64,000 nt of DNA from the NCBI GenBank assembly GCA_029203105.1, contig CP119318.1:3982501-4046500 (forward strand). The letters are read 5' to 3'. A program made the translations under genes and the position numbers. The notes below the pieces were generated by a model, which saw only the letters and a list, made by a program, of their open reading frames with translations, did no database searches and was not told the origin of the DNA. Of the stretch, positions 18,217-27,884 are shown one piece after another. Source of the DNA: Candidatus Kaistia colombiensis (GTDB lineage: Bacteria; Pseudomonadota; Alphaproteobacteria; Rhizobiales; Kaistiaceae). The first letter of the stretch is position 1. Each line of letters starts with the position of its first letter.

Positions 18217-18297
18217 AGAGCGGCTCATCGTTTCATGCAAACGCTGAACCGCTCTAACTTCTTGTTGGATCGCGCTTTTCACGCGATCGATATCCAA
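18217..18297. repeat. double palindromic repeat between alaS and the Kef gene
   Basis: Two hairpins stand side by side. Arms 18217-18233 and 18239-18255 pair over 17 positions with two mismatches. TTGGATCGCG (18265-18274) pairs with CGCGATC (18282-18288) and ATCCAA (18292-18297) around a pyrimidine-rich loop. The block fits a dispersed intergenic palindrome; a shorter cousin lies at 4262. Placed 17 bases after the alaS stop, it may also end or protect the alaS transcript. Confidence 0.65.
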
Positions 18298-18313
18298 TTC
18301 GCTCGTGAACGCC

Positions 18314-20965
18314 CTAGCCCGCGAGAACGGCCTCGATCGCGGCGAGCGCGGCATCCGCCTTGCCACCATCCGGACCGCCGGCCTGCGCCATGTCTGGCCG
18401 ACCGCCGCCGCCCTTGCCACCCAACGCGTCCGAACCGGCGCGAACCAGGTCAATGGCGCTGTACTGGCCGACGAGGTCGTCACTCACGCCGACAACGAGG
18501 CCGGCCTTGCCGTCCTCCGAGACGCCGACGATCGCGACGATGCCGGAGCCTACCGCCTTCTTGGCATCGTCGACGAGACCCTTCAGGTCCTTCGGCGAAA
18601 TGCCCGACACGACGCGACCCAGATAGCGCACCGCGCCGATCTCGCGCACGCCGTCGCCGGCCGCCTGGCCGCCACCGCCGCCGAGAGCGAGCTTCTTCTT
18701 CGCTTCGGCGAGTTCGCGCTCGAGACGGCGCTTGTCCTCGACCAGCGACTGGACGCGGTCCGCCGCCTCGTCCGGACGCACCTTGAGAGCTGCGGCCACC
18801 GCCTTCAGGCGCTTGTCCTGCAGTTCCAGATGCTCGCGCGCCGCCTTGCCGGTCAGCGCCTCGACACGGCGAACACCGGCCGCGACTGCGCTTTCGCCGA
18901 CAAAGGTGACGAGACCGATCTCGCCGGTCCGGCCGACATGCGTGCCGCCGCAGAGTTCGACCGAATAGGGCTTGCCGTTCTCGTCGCCCATGGTGACGAC
19001 GCGAACTTCATCGCCATACTTCTCGCCGAACAGCGCCATCGCGCCCGAATGCATCGCTTCGTCGCGATCCATCAGGCGGGTGACGACCGGCGCATCCTGC
19101 AGCACGATCGCGTTGGCGATCTCCTCGACGGCGGCGAGTTCCGCCTCGTCGATCGGCTTCGGGTGGCTGAAGTCGAAGCGCAGGCGCTCCGGCGCCACCA
19201 TCGAACCCTTCTGGGCGACATGATCGCCGAGCACCCGGCGCAGCGCCGCATGCAGCAGGTGGGTCGCCGAATGGTTCGAGCGGATGGTGCCGCGACGGCC
19301 ATGATCCACCGTCAGGCGCACGGCGTCGCCGGTCTTGACCGAGCCGCTCTCGACCTGGCCGACATGCACGAACAGGCCGTCAGCGCGCTTCTGCGTGTCC
19401 TCGACCCGGACGACGGCGCCGCCCTCGGTCTCGATCCGGCCGGCATCGCCGACCTGGCCGCCCGATTCGGCATAGAACGGCGTCTGGTTGACGACGATCG
19501 ACACCGGCTCGCCGGCCTTCGCCTCGGCGATCTCGGCGCCATCGCGCACCAGCGCCAGCACCTTGCCTTCGGCGGCTTCGGCCGAATAGCCGAGGAACTC
19601 GGTCGCGCCGAGCTTGTCGCGCAGCGAGAACCAGACCGTCTCGGTCGCCGTGTCGCCCGAACCCGCCCAATTGGCGCGGGCCTCAGCCTTCTGCCGCTCC
19701 ATCGCCGTCTGGAAAGCATCGGTGTCGACCGCGATGCCGCGGGCGCGCAACGCGTCCTGGGTCAGGTCGAGCGGGAAGCCATAGGTATCGTACAGCTTGA
19801 AGGCGGTCTCGCCGTCGAGCGTGGCGCCGCTGGTCAGCGAGCCCGTCGCGTCGTCGAGCAGCGTCAGGCCGCGCGCCAGCGTCCGGCGGAAACGGATTTC
19901 CTCCAGGCGCAGCGTCTCGGTGATCAGCGCCTCGGCGCGCAGCAGTTCCGGATAGGCCTGGCCCATCTCGCGGATCAGCGCCGGCACCAGGCGCCACATC
20001 AGCGGCTCGGCAGCACCGAGCAGATGCGCGTGGCGCATGGCGCGGCGCATGATGCGGCGCAGCACGTAGCCGCGGCCCTCGTTCGACGGCAGCACGCCGT
20101 CGGCGATCAGGAAGCTGGTGGCGCGCAAATGGTCGGCGATGATGCGGTGGCTGGCGCGGTTGGCGCCTTCGGCCGGCACGCCGGTCGCCTCGACCGAAGC
20201 GCGGATCAGCGCCTTGAACAGGTCGATGTCATAGTTGTCGTGCACGCCCTGCATGACGGCAGCGACGCGCTCGAGGCCCATGCCGGTATCGATCGACGGG
20301 CGCGGCAGCGGCACGCGGTTGCCCGGCGCGATCTGCTCGAACTGCATGAAGACGAGATTCCAGATCTCGATGAAGCGGTCGCCATCCTGGTCAGCGCTGC
20401 CCGGAGGGCCGCCGGGGATGTGGTCGCCATGGTCGAAGAAGATTTCCGAGCACGGGCCGCACGGGCCGGTGTCGCCCATCTGCCAGAAATTATCCGACGT
20501 CGCGATGCGGATGATCTTGTCTTCCGACAGGCCGGCGATCTTCTTCCAGAGGCCGAAGGCTTCCTCGTCATCGTGATAGACGGTGACGCAGAGCTTGTCC
20601 TTGGCGAGGCCGAACTCCTTGGTGACCAGCGTCCAGGCGAGCTCGATCGCCCGCTCCTTGAAATAGTCGCCGAAGGAGAAGTTGCCGAGCATCTCGAAGA
20701 AGGTGTGATGCCGGGCCGTGTAGCCGACATTGTCGAGATCATTGTGCTTGCCGCCGGCGCGGACGCATTTCTGCGACGTCGTGGCGCGCGGATAGGGCGC
20801 AGCCGAGCGGCCGGTGAAATAGTCCTTGAACTGGACCATGCCGGCATTGGTGAACATCAGCGTCGGATCGTTGCGCGGCACGAGCGGGCTCGACGCGACG
20901 ATCTCGTGACCGTTCTTCTGATAGAAGCCGAGATACGCCGACCGGATGTCGTTGACGCTGCTCAT
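18314..20965 (-). CDS. alaS: alanyl-tRNA synthetase
   Basis: This 883-residue enzyme charges tRNA-Ala. The N-terminal class II catalytic domain starts with MSSVNDIRSAYLGFYQKNGH and contains FTNAGMVQFKDYF. The editing domain has the zinc-type motif NHSATHLLH (about residues 563-567) and CGGTH (about 671-675), which remove mischarged Ser and Gly. A glycine-rich linker (GGGGGQ) leads into the C-terminal DHHA1 domain. Length and motif order are standard. It lies downstream of recA and the GFA-family gene on the same strand, but has its own candidate promoter at 21032-21060. Confidence 0.97.
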   Translation of the reverse strand: MSSVNDIRSAYLGFYQKNGHEIVASSPLVPRNDPTLMFTNAGMVQFKDYFTGRSAAPYPRATTSQKCVRAGGKHNDLDNVGYTARHHTFFEMLGNFSFGDYFKERAIELAWTLVTKEFGLAKDKLCVTVYHDDEEAFGLWKKIAGLSEDKIIRIATSDNFWQMGDTGPCGPCSEIFFDHGDHIPGGPPGSADQDGDRFIEIWNLVFMQFEQIAPGNRVPLPRPSIDTGMGLERVAAVMQGVHDNYDIDLFKALIRASVEATGVPAEGANRASHRIIADHLRATSFLIADGVLPSNEGRGYVLRRIMRRAMRHAHLLGAAEPLMWRLVPALIREMGQAYPELLRAEALITETLRLEEIRFRRTLARGLTLLDDATGSLTSGATLDGETAFKLYDTYGFPLDLTQDALRARGIAVDTDAFQTAMERQKAEARANWAGSGDTATETVWFSLRDKLGATEFLGYSAEAAEGKVLALVRDGAEIAEAKAGEPVSIVVNQTPFYAESGGQVGDAGRIETEGGAVVRVEDTQKRADGLFVHVGQVESGSVKTGDAVRLTVDHGRRGTIRSNHSATHLLHAALRRVLGDHVAQKGSMVAPERLRFDFSHPKPIDEAELAAVEEIANAIVLQDAPVVTRLMDRDEAMHSGAMALFGEKYGDEVRVVTMGDENGKPYSVELCGGTHVGRTGEIGLVTFVGESAVAAGVRRVEALTGKAAREHLELQDKRLKAVAAALKVRPDEAADRVQSLVEDKRRLERELAEAKKKLALGGGGGQAAGDGVREIGAVRYLGRVVSGISPKDLKGLVDDAKKAVGSGIVAIVGVSEDGKAGLVVGVSDDLVGQYSAIDLVRAGSDALGGKGGGGRPDMAQAGGPDGGKADAALAAIEAVLAG

Positions 20966-21031
20966 GAACTGACCCGCCTGCTACAGTGGGGGCGCGCCAA
21001 GGGGCACCCCGCCGAAGGAATTGTGCGGGCG

Positions 21032-21060
21032 TTTGTAGCGACCGTCCGTCGGACTGTCCA
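21032..21060 (-). promoter_or_regulatory. candidate promoter of alaS
   Basis: On the minus strand TGGACA (21055-21060) and TACAAA (21032-21037) are spaced by 17 bases, about 67 bases upstream of the alaS ATG. This is a fair but not perfect match to a sigma-70 promoter. Confidence 0.4.
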
Positions 21061-21104
21061 GAAAACGCGTACGCCGTCCTTAATGGCGCACGCGGCAGGC
21101 CCGC

Positions 21105-21500
21105 TCAGGCGCTGCGCCCATCATAGGGCGTGACCGTGACCGCAGCGAGATCGACGTCGTCGAGGCAGCGTACATTGACCGCCACCATCGCCGAACCATC
21201 CGGCGCGGCACCCCGGCCGAACGAGCCGACGCCGCAGGTCGCGCAGAAGAGGTGGTGGATACGCCGGTGATTGAACTGGTAGTCGGAAAGGGCGTCAGCG
21301 CCCTGCTCCAGCGCGAAATCGCCCGCCGGCACGAAGGCGAGCCAATGGCCGCGCTTGCCGCAGATCGAGCAATTGCACGAAATGGCCGCGCCGAACGCGC
21401 CGCGCGCCGTGAAGCGGACGCGCCCACAATGACAGCCACCGCTCCGCGCTTCCAAATCGACCACTGAGCCGGCCCCCGAGGCAGATTCCACGTCGGACAT
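21105..21500 (-). CDS. GFA-family (glutathione-dependent formaldehyde-activating-like) protein
   Basis: This 131-residue protein has the cysteine pattern of the GFA/CENP-V fold: GGCHCGRVRF, then SCNCSICGKRG, then FCATCGVGSF, together seven cysteines that bind zinc. The best-known relative, Gfa of Paracoccus, was proposed to speed formation of S-hydroxymethylglutathione. Most members, including this one, have no proven activity. The length is normal. It lies 91 bases downstream of recA and 139 bases upstream of alaS. Confidence 0.85.
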   Translation of the reverse strand: MSDVESASGAGSVVDLEARSGGCHCGRVRFTARGAFGAAISCNCSICGKRGHWLAFVPAGDFALEQGADALSDYQFNHRRIHHLFCATCGVGSFGRGAAPDGSAMVAVNVRCLDDVDLAAVTVTPYDGRSA

Positions 21501-21545
21501 TCCCGCTGCTCCCCGTCACGGTTTCCCGCCGGCATAGCCGAAGGC

Positions 21546-21571
21546 GGACGGTGGCGATAACGCCGCCGTCC
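21546..21571 (-). terminator. hairpin between recA and the GFA-family gene
   Basis: Arms 21546-21556 and 21561-21571 pair over 11 positions (one non-Watson-Crick pair) around ATAA, 20 bases past the recA stop. There is no T-run, so it would be an imperfect terminator. Confidence 0.45.
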
Positions 21572-21591
21572 GAAGCCTCACGCCGAGGCGA

Positions 21592-22677
<1,086 letters not shown>

Positions 22678-22724
22678 TCCGGCGCTCCTTATTCCACACC
22701 GCTCGGACGTGAGCAAACAGGGAC

Positions 22725-22752
22725 AGTGTACATGTTTTGTTCTCATCTTCAA
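22725..22752 (-). promoter_or_regulatory. recA promoter with LexA (SOS) box-like site
   Basis: On the minus strand TTGAAG (22747-22752) and TACACT (22725-22730) form a -35/-10 pair with a 16-base spacer. Between them lies GAAC-N7-GTAC (22728-22742), one base off the alphaproteobacterial LexA box GAAC-N7-GAAC. LexA bound here would cover the spacer and -10, as expected for SOS control of recA. Confidence 0.6.
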
Positions 22753-22887
22753 GTGGATTGAGGCGAAGTTTCCTGGTCGATTCTCTCCGATGGCGTCGGG
22801 TCGGCAAGACGCGGTAGACTATCATAGCGGGCGAGGACGCCGCGCCCCGCCCGGACGACGTCCGGCACCCAACGGGAGACCGCGCCC

Positions 22888-24249
22888 ATGTTCCCCCGGC
22901 TTTTGCCGCCCGCGACGATGCGTCCTCTTCAGGGGCTTCGCCTTCGCGCCACCGCCACGCTCGCCGCCGGAGCAATCGCGGTGCTGTCCGCGCCGGCTGG
23001 CGCGGAGGCGCAAAGACCGATGAGCGCCGCGCAATCGGATCCCGCCGCGCTCGGCTGGATGGTTGGCGCACCGCCGCCGGCCGAGAAGATCATCCGCTTC
23101 AGCGACGGCGACTATTTCACCTTCCCCAAGCTGCGCTGGACGGTCTGCCATTTCCGCGAGCTGATGCCGACCGCTGGCGTCGGCCGCGGCCTCGGGCCGC
23201 TGCACTTCTTCGACAGGAAGATCGACGACGCGATCAACGCCCTGACCTTTGTCCCGATCGGCGGCGTCAGGCCGATGACGTTCGGCGAGGCGTTTGACGT
23301 CAACTATACCGATGGCCTCGTCATCCTGCACAAGGGTGTGCTGGTCTATGAGCGCTATGCCGGCTGCCTGGACGAAACCCGGCAGCATGCGGCGATGTCG
23401 GTGACCAAGTCGCTGACCGGCCTGCTCGGCGAGATGCTCGTCGCCGAGGGAAAGATCGACGACAAGGCCAAGGTGGCGACGCTGGTGCCGGAACTGGCCA
23501 CCAGCGCCTTCGGCGACGCAACCGTGCGCCAGGTGCTCGATATGACCACCGGGCTTCACTACAGCGAGGATTATTCGGATCCCGACGCCGACGTCTGGGC
23601 CTATTCGGCCGCCGGCAGCCCGCTGCCGAAACCGGCCGACTTCCAGGGCCCGCGCAGCTATTTCGACTATCTGAAGACGGTGAAGAAGGAAGGCCAGCAT
23701 GGCGCCGCCTTCGGCTACAAGACGATCAATTCCGATGCACTCGGCTGGATCATCGCCCGCGTCACCGGCAAATCGGTCGCGACGCTGCTGTCGGAACGAA
23801 TCTGGAGCCGGATGGGCGCCGAACTGGACGCCTACTACCCCGTCGATTCGATCGGCACGCCCTTTGCCGGCGGCGGCTTCAATGCCGGCCTGCGCGACAT
23901 GGCGCGGATCGGCCAGCTCATGCTCGACGGCGGCGTCCTGGACGGCGAGCGCCTGATACCGGAAGCCGCGATCGCCCATATCCGCGCCGGCGGCGACAAG
24001 GCGGCCTTCGCCAAGGCCGACTACCCGCTGCTGCCGGGCTGGAGCTACACCGGCATGTGGTGGATCTCGCACAATGCCGACGGCGCCTTCATGGCGCGCG
24101 GCGTGCACGGCCAGGCGATCTATGTCGATCCGGCCGCGCAGATGGTGATCGCCCGCTTCGCCTCGAATCCCGTCACCAGCAACGCTGCCAACGACCCGAC
24201 GAGCCTGCCCGCCTACGCCGCCGTGGCGGACTATCTGAAGGGGAAGTAG
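22888..24249 (+). CDS. serine hydrolase of the beta-lactamase/NylB-like family
   Basis: This 453-residue protein begins with an export signal (hydrophobic stretch around residues 20-38, Ala-rich cleavage region). The serine beta-lactamase fold is indicated by S171-V-T-K174 (the SxxK nucleophile motif), Tyr277 in GYKTINSDALGW, and a C-terminal MARGVHGQAIYVDP where a KTG-like strand is replaced by VHGQ. This pattern matches class C beta-lactamase-related esterases and 6-aminohexanoate-dimer hydrolases, not true beta-lactamases. The natural substrate is unknown. It is transcribed divergently from recA and converges on the SDR at 24266. Confidence 0.82.
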   Translation: MFPRLLPPATMRPLQGLRLRATATLAAGAIAVLSAPAGAEAQRPMSAAQSDPAALGWMVGAPPPAEKIIRFSDGDYFTFPKLRWTVCHFRELMPTAGVGRGLGPLHFFDRKIDDAINALTFVPIGGVRPMTFGEAFDVNYTDGLVILHKGVLVYERYAGCLDETRQHAAMSVTKSLTGLLGEMLVAEGKIDDKAKVATLVPELATSAFGDATVRQVLDMTTGLHYSEDYSDPDADVWAYSAAGSPLPKPADFQGPRSYFDYLKTVKKEGQHGAAFGYKTINSDALGWIIARVTGKSVATLLSERIWSRMGAELDAYYPVDSIGTPFAGGGFNAGLRDMARIGQLMLDGGVLDGERLIPEAAIAHIRAGGDKAAFAKADYPLLPGWSYTGMWWISHNADGAFMARGVHGQAIYVDPAAQMVIARFASNPVTSNAANDPTSLPAYAAVADYLKGK

Positions 24250-24265
24250 CGCCCCGAAGCGCCGA

Positions 24266-24955
24266 TCACGCCGTCAGGCCACCGTCGACGGTGATCGTCT
24301 GGCCGGTGACATAGCGTGCGAGCGGCGACACCAGATAGGCGACGGCGCTGGCCAGTTCCGCCACTTCGCCGTAGCGGCCGGCCGGGATGCGGGCCATGCG
24401 CTCCGGCGTGCTGGGCAGCGAGTCGATGAAACCGGGCGCGACCGCGTTGATGGTGACGCCATCCCTGGCGAGCGTGCGCGCAGCGACGGCGACATAGGCG
24501 GAAAGGCCGGCCCGCAGCACGGAGGAGGAGGCGAAATCGCCATCCGGGCGGGTCGCGGCGAAACTCGACATGGCGACAAAGGCGCCCTTCGACGCTTCGA
24601 GATCGGCGCGCGCCGCCCGCAACAGGCGAACGGTCGGCAGCAGGAACATGTCCTGCGCCGCATGCCAGTCGGCGTCGTCGAGATCGAGAAGCTTCTTCTT
24701 CGCCGCATGGCCGCTATTGGCGACGACGGCGTCGATGCGGCCGGTCTCGGCGCGGGCCCGATCGACCAGCGCCTGGAGATCCTCCGCCCGGGTCACGTCG
24801 CCCCGAACGGCGAAGCCGCCCAGTTCCGCCGCCAGTGCCTCGACGCCCTCGGAACGGCCGAGGAGGCCGACGCGGAAACCGTCGGCAGCCAGGCGGCGGG
24901 CGATCCCCGCGCCAGTTCCCTTGCTCGCGGCCGTGATGAGAGCAGTCTTCGACAT
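24266..24955 (-). CDS. atypical short-chain dehydrogenase lacking the Tyr-Lys pair
   Basis: This 229-residue protein has the Rossmann features of an SDR: the loop TAASKGTGAG (8-17), NSG (80-82), and a C-terminal GQTITVDGG. The catalytic YxxxK is absent: where it should lie, 13 residues after Ser131, the sequence reads S144-x3-R148 (SSVLRAG). Divergent SDR groups with Arg in place of Lys are known, and their activity is usually unproven, so oxidoreductase function is uncertain. The frame is intact and the gene converges on the hydrolase at 22888 with 16 bases between stops. Confidence 0.8.
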   Translation of the reverse strand: MSKTALITAASKGTGAGIARRLAADGFRVGLLGRSEGVEALAAELGGFAVRGDVTRAEDLQALVDRARAETGRIDAVVANSGHAAKKKLLDLDDADWHAAQDMFLLPTVRLLRAARADLEASKGAFVAMSSFAATRPDGDFASSSVLRAGLSAYVAVAARTLARDGVTINAVAPGFIDSLPSTPERMARIPAGRYGEVAELASAVAYLVSPLARYVTGQTITVDGGLTA

Positions 24956-25194
24956 GCTTGGAGCCTCTTGCTACCGGCGATGGCAACGCCGGGATTGATC
25001 GATCGGGCGTTGATAAGAACCGCAAATCGGTCCGCCCGCAATCGATCCGGCGCGACATGTGTGCCGGGCATGGCCGTTACCCGCGCGCAAGGGCTTGCCG
25101 AGAACCCGGACGATCGGCCATGTTCCGCCTTTTCGCGGATGCGCATTGCCGAGCCCCGGCGCCGGTCCGCCCCCTCAGAACGGTGATTCACAGA

Positions 25195-26106
25195 ATGTCC
25201 AAGTCCGATCTCATCATCCTGTCCGACGAAGTCGCGGCAGCCAAGGCCGACGGCAAGCCGCTGGTGGCGTTGGAAACGACGATCGTCACCCATGGCATGC
25301 CCTATCCGGACAACATCGCGACGGCCCGCGCCGTCGAGGACATCGTCCGGGCCAACGGCGCCGTGCCCGCGACCATCGCCATCATGGACGGCAAGATCCG
25401 CGTCGGCCTGACGGCGGACGAGCTGGAGCGCCTCGCCGGTCTCAAGGACGTCATGAAGGTCTCGCGCGCCGATCTCGCCTTCGCGCTGTCGACCGGCCGT
25501 CCCGGCGCCACCACAGTGGCCGCAACCATGATCACCGCCCATCTCGCCGGCGTCCGCGTCTTCGCGACCGGCGGCATTGGCGGCGTGCATCGCGGCGCCG
25601 AGACCACCTATGACGTTTCGGCCGATCTCTACGAGTTCCCGAAGACCCCCGTGACCGTCGTCTGCGCCGGCGCCAAGGCGCTGCTCGACATTCCGAAGAC
25701 GCTGGAAGTGCTGGAGACGCTGGGCGTGCCGGTCGTGACGGTCGGCCAGGACGAGGTGCCGGCCTTCTGGTCGCGCCAGAGCGGCCTGCCGACGCCTTTG
25801 CGTCTCGATGCGCCGCGCGACATCGCCGCCTTCATCGCCAAGCGCGCCGAGATCGGCCTCGAGGGTGGCATGCTGGTCGCCAATCCGGTGCCGCTCGCCG
25901 ACGAGATCCCGGCCGAGGAAATGCGCGGTTATATCGATACGGCGATCGCCGACGCCGAACGCGACGGCATCCGCGCCAAGCAGGTGACGCCCTATGTGCT
26001 TGGCCGGATGCTGGAACTGACCGCCGGCCGCAGCCTCGTCACCAACATCGCGCTGGTGAAGAACAATGCGCGCCTCGCGGCCGAGATCGCCGCCGCGCTC
26101 GTCTGA
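25195..26106 (+). CDS. psuG: pseudouridine-5'-phosphate glycosidase
   Basis: This 303-residue cytosolic enzyme splits pseudouridine 5'-phosphate into uracil and ribose 5-phosphate. Family motifs are VALETTIVTHGMPYPDN near the N-terminus, GATTVAATMITAHLAGVRVF in the middle, FATGGIGGVHRGAETTYD (metal and phosphate site) and AGAKALLDIPKTLE. The length matches PsuG. The start at 25195 was taken because residues from MSKSDL onwards match the family start; an in-frame GTG at 25183 is an alternative. The usual partner kinase PsuK (PfkB family) is not in the adjacent genes. Confidence 0.93.
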   Translation: MSKSDLIILSDEVAAAKADGKPLVALETTIVTHGMPYPDNIATARAVEDIVRANGAVPATIAIMDGKIRVGLTADELERLAGLKDVMKVSRADLAFALSTGRPGATTVAATMITAHLAGVRVFATGGIGGVHRGAETTYDVSADLYEFPKTPVTVVCAGAKALLDIPKTLEVLETLGVPVVTVGQDEVPAFWSRQSGLPTPLRLDAPRDIAAFIAKRAEIGLEGGMLVANPVPLADEIPAEEMRGYIDTAIADAERDGIRAKQVTPYVLGRMLELTAGRSLVTNIALVKNNARLAAEIAAALV

Positions 26107-26177
26107 GTGAGATCGAGCTCCCGAGCAGCCGCTTCCGGGGCTCGTCACCCTTCGAAGACGAGACGACGGCCCGCCCC

Positions 26178-27764
26178 CTACCCGGCCGGCGGCACCAACC
26201 CCGGCACGGAACGCCAGATCTCGTCGTCGACGACGGCAGGGCCAAAGCGCCGGACCGCGTGGTAGATCAGCCCGCGCAGCAGGTTCTCGCGATAGTCCTG
26301 GCGGCGATAGAGCCGGGCAAAGACGAAATAGAGATAACGGACCGTGCTGCGGACCCGCTCGAAATCGAAGCGCTCGAACACCATGCCGATATCCGCCGGC
26401 AGCGCTTCATCGGGTCGTGCCGAGAACAGCCCCACCGAGGCGCGCGCGGCGGGATGGATGTGGTACAGGCGCGCGCAGGTCGCCTCCAGCGCTTCCCGGT
26501 TGCCCGCCGCTAGCAGCGCCGCCGCCCGCAACACCAGAAGATAGACCTCGAACTGCGAACCCGGTTCCGCCAGTTCCAGCCCGTGATCGTAGAGATCGAC
26601 GGCTTGCTCGGCAGCGCCTGCCCCCAGCCGGATCTGGCCCAGAATGGCAAAGGCAGCGGCAAAAGCCGTGCTGGCGGCAAATGCCTGTTCGGCCAGTTGC
26701 TCCGCCAGAACCTCATGTCCGCGACCGATGAAGAACAGCAGCTTCGCGGCGGCCAGCATCAAGATCGGGTTGTCGCCGATATCGGGCAGCGCCGAAAAAA
26801 CCATCGCCTCGACGTCGCCCTCGAGGCCGAGGCGCGCCTCGGGCGTCAGATGCGCGCTGGCGGCGCTCAGGAGCAGGCGCGAATGCAGATAGAGCCCCCA
26901 CATCAGGGTCGTGCTCGGGTCATCCGGCGTCGCCGCCCGCGCCGCGGCGAGTTGCTCGCCCATCGCGATCCAGCTTTCCTCGCTGCGTGACAGCATCAGC
27001 GCCGCATCATGCATACGGACTTCGAGCGGCGTATCAGTCGGGGCGGCGACCGCGAGCGTGCCGCGCGTCAGCCGCTGCCAGATGACGGCGAGCAGCCGCT
27101 CCGCCAGGAGATCGGCCTCGACCCGTGCCGCGTCGGCCCCCTCCAGTTGCAGCCGATGGGCGCTGAGGATCTGCCGGCTCGGCCCGTCGCGCAGGACGGC
27201 GGCGGCATGCAGGCGCTCGCCGGGGCCGAAGAAGCTGACGTCCAGCGAGAAGCGGATGCCGACCGCCGGAGCGGCCATGTCGGGTCGCCAGCCGTCGCCC
27301 ATGACCACCGCCTGCCCCGCCCCCGTGCGCCGGTCGAGCCCCTGCTGCAGGAAGGTGAGAAAGTTCCGCGCCAGGCCCTTCTTCGTCAGCCGCTCCAGCC
27401 CGGAGACTGGGCCGATGACCAGGAACGCGTCCGCCGGCACATCCGAGCGGATTGGGTCGGCGATCCAGACATAGCCCTCGCCATAGCGCGTCGCGATCAG
27501 GGCGGGAGCGCGCGCCGAATCGCGCAGCTTGGCGCGCAGCCGGTTGATCAGGAAATCGATGCTGCGATCGGTGGCATCGGAACCGCTGCCGGCGATCGCA
27601 TCGAGAAGCTGGTTCCGCGTCAGCACCGTGCGCGGATGGCGGGTGAAGGCCAGGAGCAGCGCTCGCTCCGACCGGGTGAACTTGAGCTCCGCCCCGGCGC
27701 CATGACGGGCGTAGAGAAAGGACGGGTCGAAGCTCAGATCGCCGTAACGGACCTCCCCTTCCAT
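26178..27764 (-). CDS. OmpR-type winged-helix regulator with TPR-like C-terminal region
   Basis: This 528-residue protein has an N-terminal DNA-binding domain of the Trans_reg_C type (residues 5-105): FTRSERALLLAFTRHP, VLTRNQLLDAI, then SIDFLINRLRAKLRD as recognition helix and ATRYGEGYVWI as wing. The rest is alpha-helical with TPR-like repeats (FAAAFAILGQIRLGAGAAEQ). Unlike CadC or ToxR no membrane span is apparent, so it is a soluble sensor-regulator with no receiver domain. The start at 27764 has GGGGAGGG just upstream. It is divergent from the VWA gene across a 120-base A/T-rich region, which it may control. Confidence 0.82.
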   Translation of the reverse strand: MEGEVRYGDLSFDPSFLYARHGAGAELKFTRSERALLLAFTRHPRTVLTRNQLLDAIAGSGSDATDRSIDFLINRLRAKLRDSARAPALIATRYGEGYVWIADPIRSDVPADAFLVIGPVSGLERLTKKGLARNFLTFLQQGLDRRTGAGQAVVMGDGWRPDMAAPAVGIRFSLDVSFFGPGERLHAAAVLRDGPSRQILSAHRLQLEGADAARVEADLLAERLLAVIWQRLTRGTLAVAAPTDTPLEVRMHDAALMLSRSEESWIAMGEQLAAARAATPDDPSTTLMWGLYLHSRLLLSAASAHLTPEARLGLEGDVEAMVFSALPDIGDNPILMLAAAKLLFFIGRGHEVLAEQLAEQAFAASTAFAAAFAILGQIRLGAGAAEQAVDLYDHGLELAEPGSQFEVYLLVLRAAALLAAGNREALEATCARLYHIHPAARASVGLFSARPDEALPADIGMVFERFDFERVRSTVRYLYFVFARLYRRQDYRENLLRGLIYHAVRRFGPAVVDDEIWRSVPGLVPPAG

Positions 27765-27884
27765 CGTGCCCTCCCCGGCCAATCAAACAATCATGCAACA
27801 ATTCTTGGCTATGGTCGAGAATGAACAACGACCCATATCCAGACAGATAAGCCAAGAAATGAATCTACTTACTGGATTTGAATT

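Noticed and set aside
18305..21133. 942-codon frame antisense to alaS
   Set aside because: alaS is intact with all motifs. The antisense frame is a GC-bias shadow.
22678..22752. N-terminal extension of recA to 22752
   Set aside because: The extension covers the promoter and SOS-box-like site and has Cys/Arg-rich sequence foreign to RecA. AAGGAG supports the start at 22677.
22888..24249. True beta-lactamase (antibiotic resistance) call for the serine hydrolase
   Set aside because: The SxxK and Tyr are present but the KTG strand is replaced by VHGQ, and the layout fits esterase or NylB-type enzymes.
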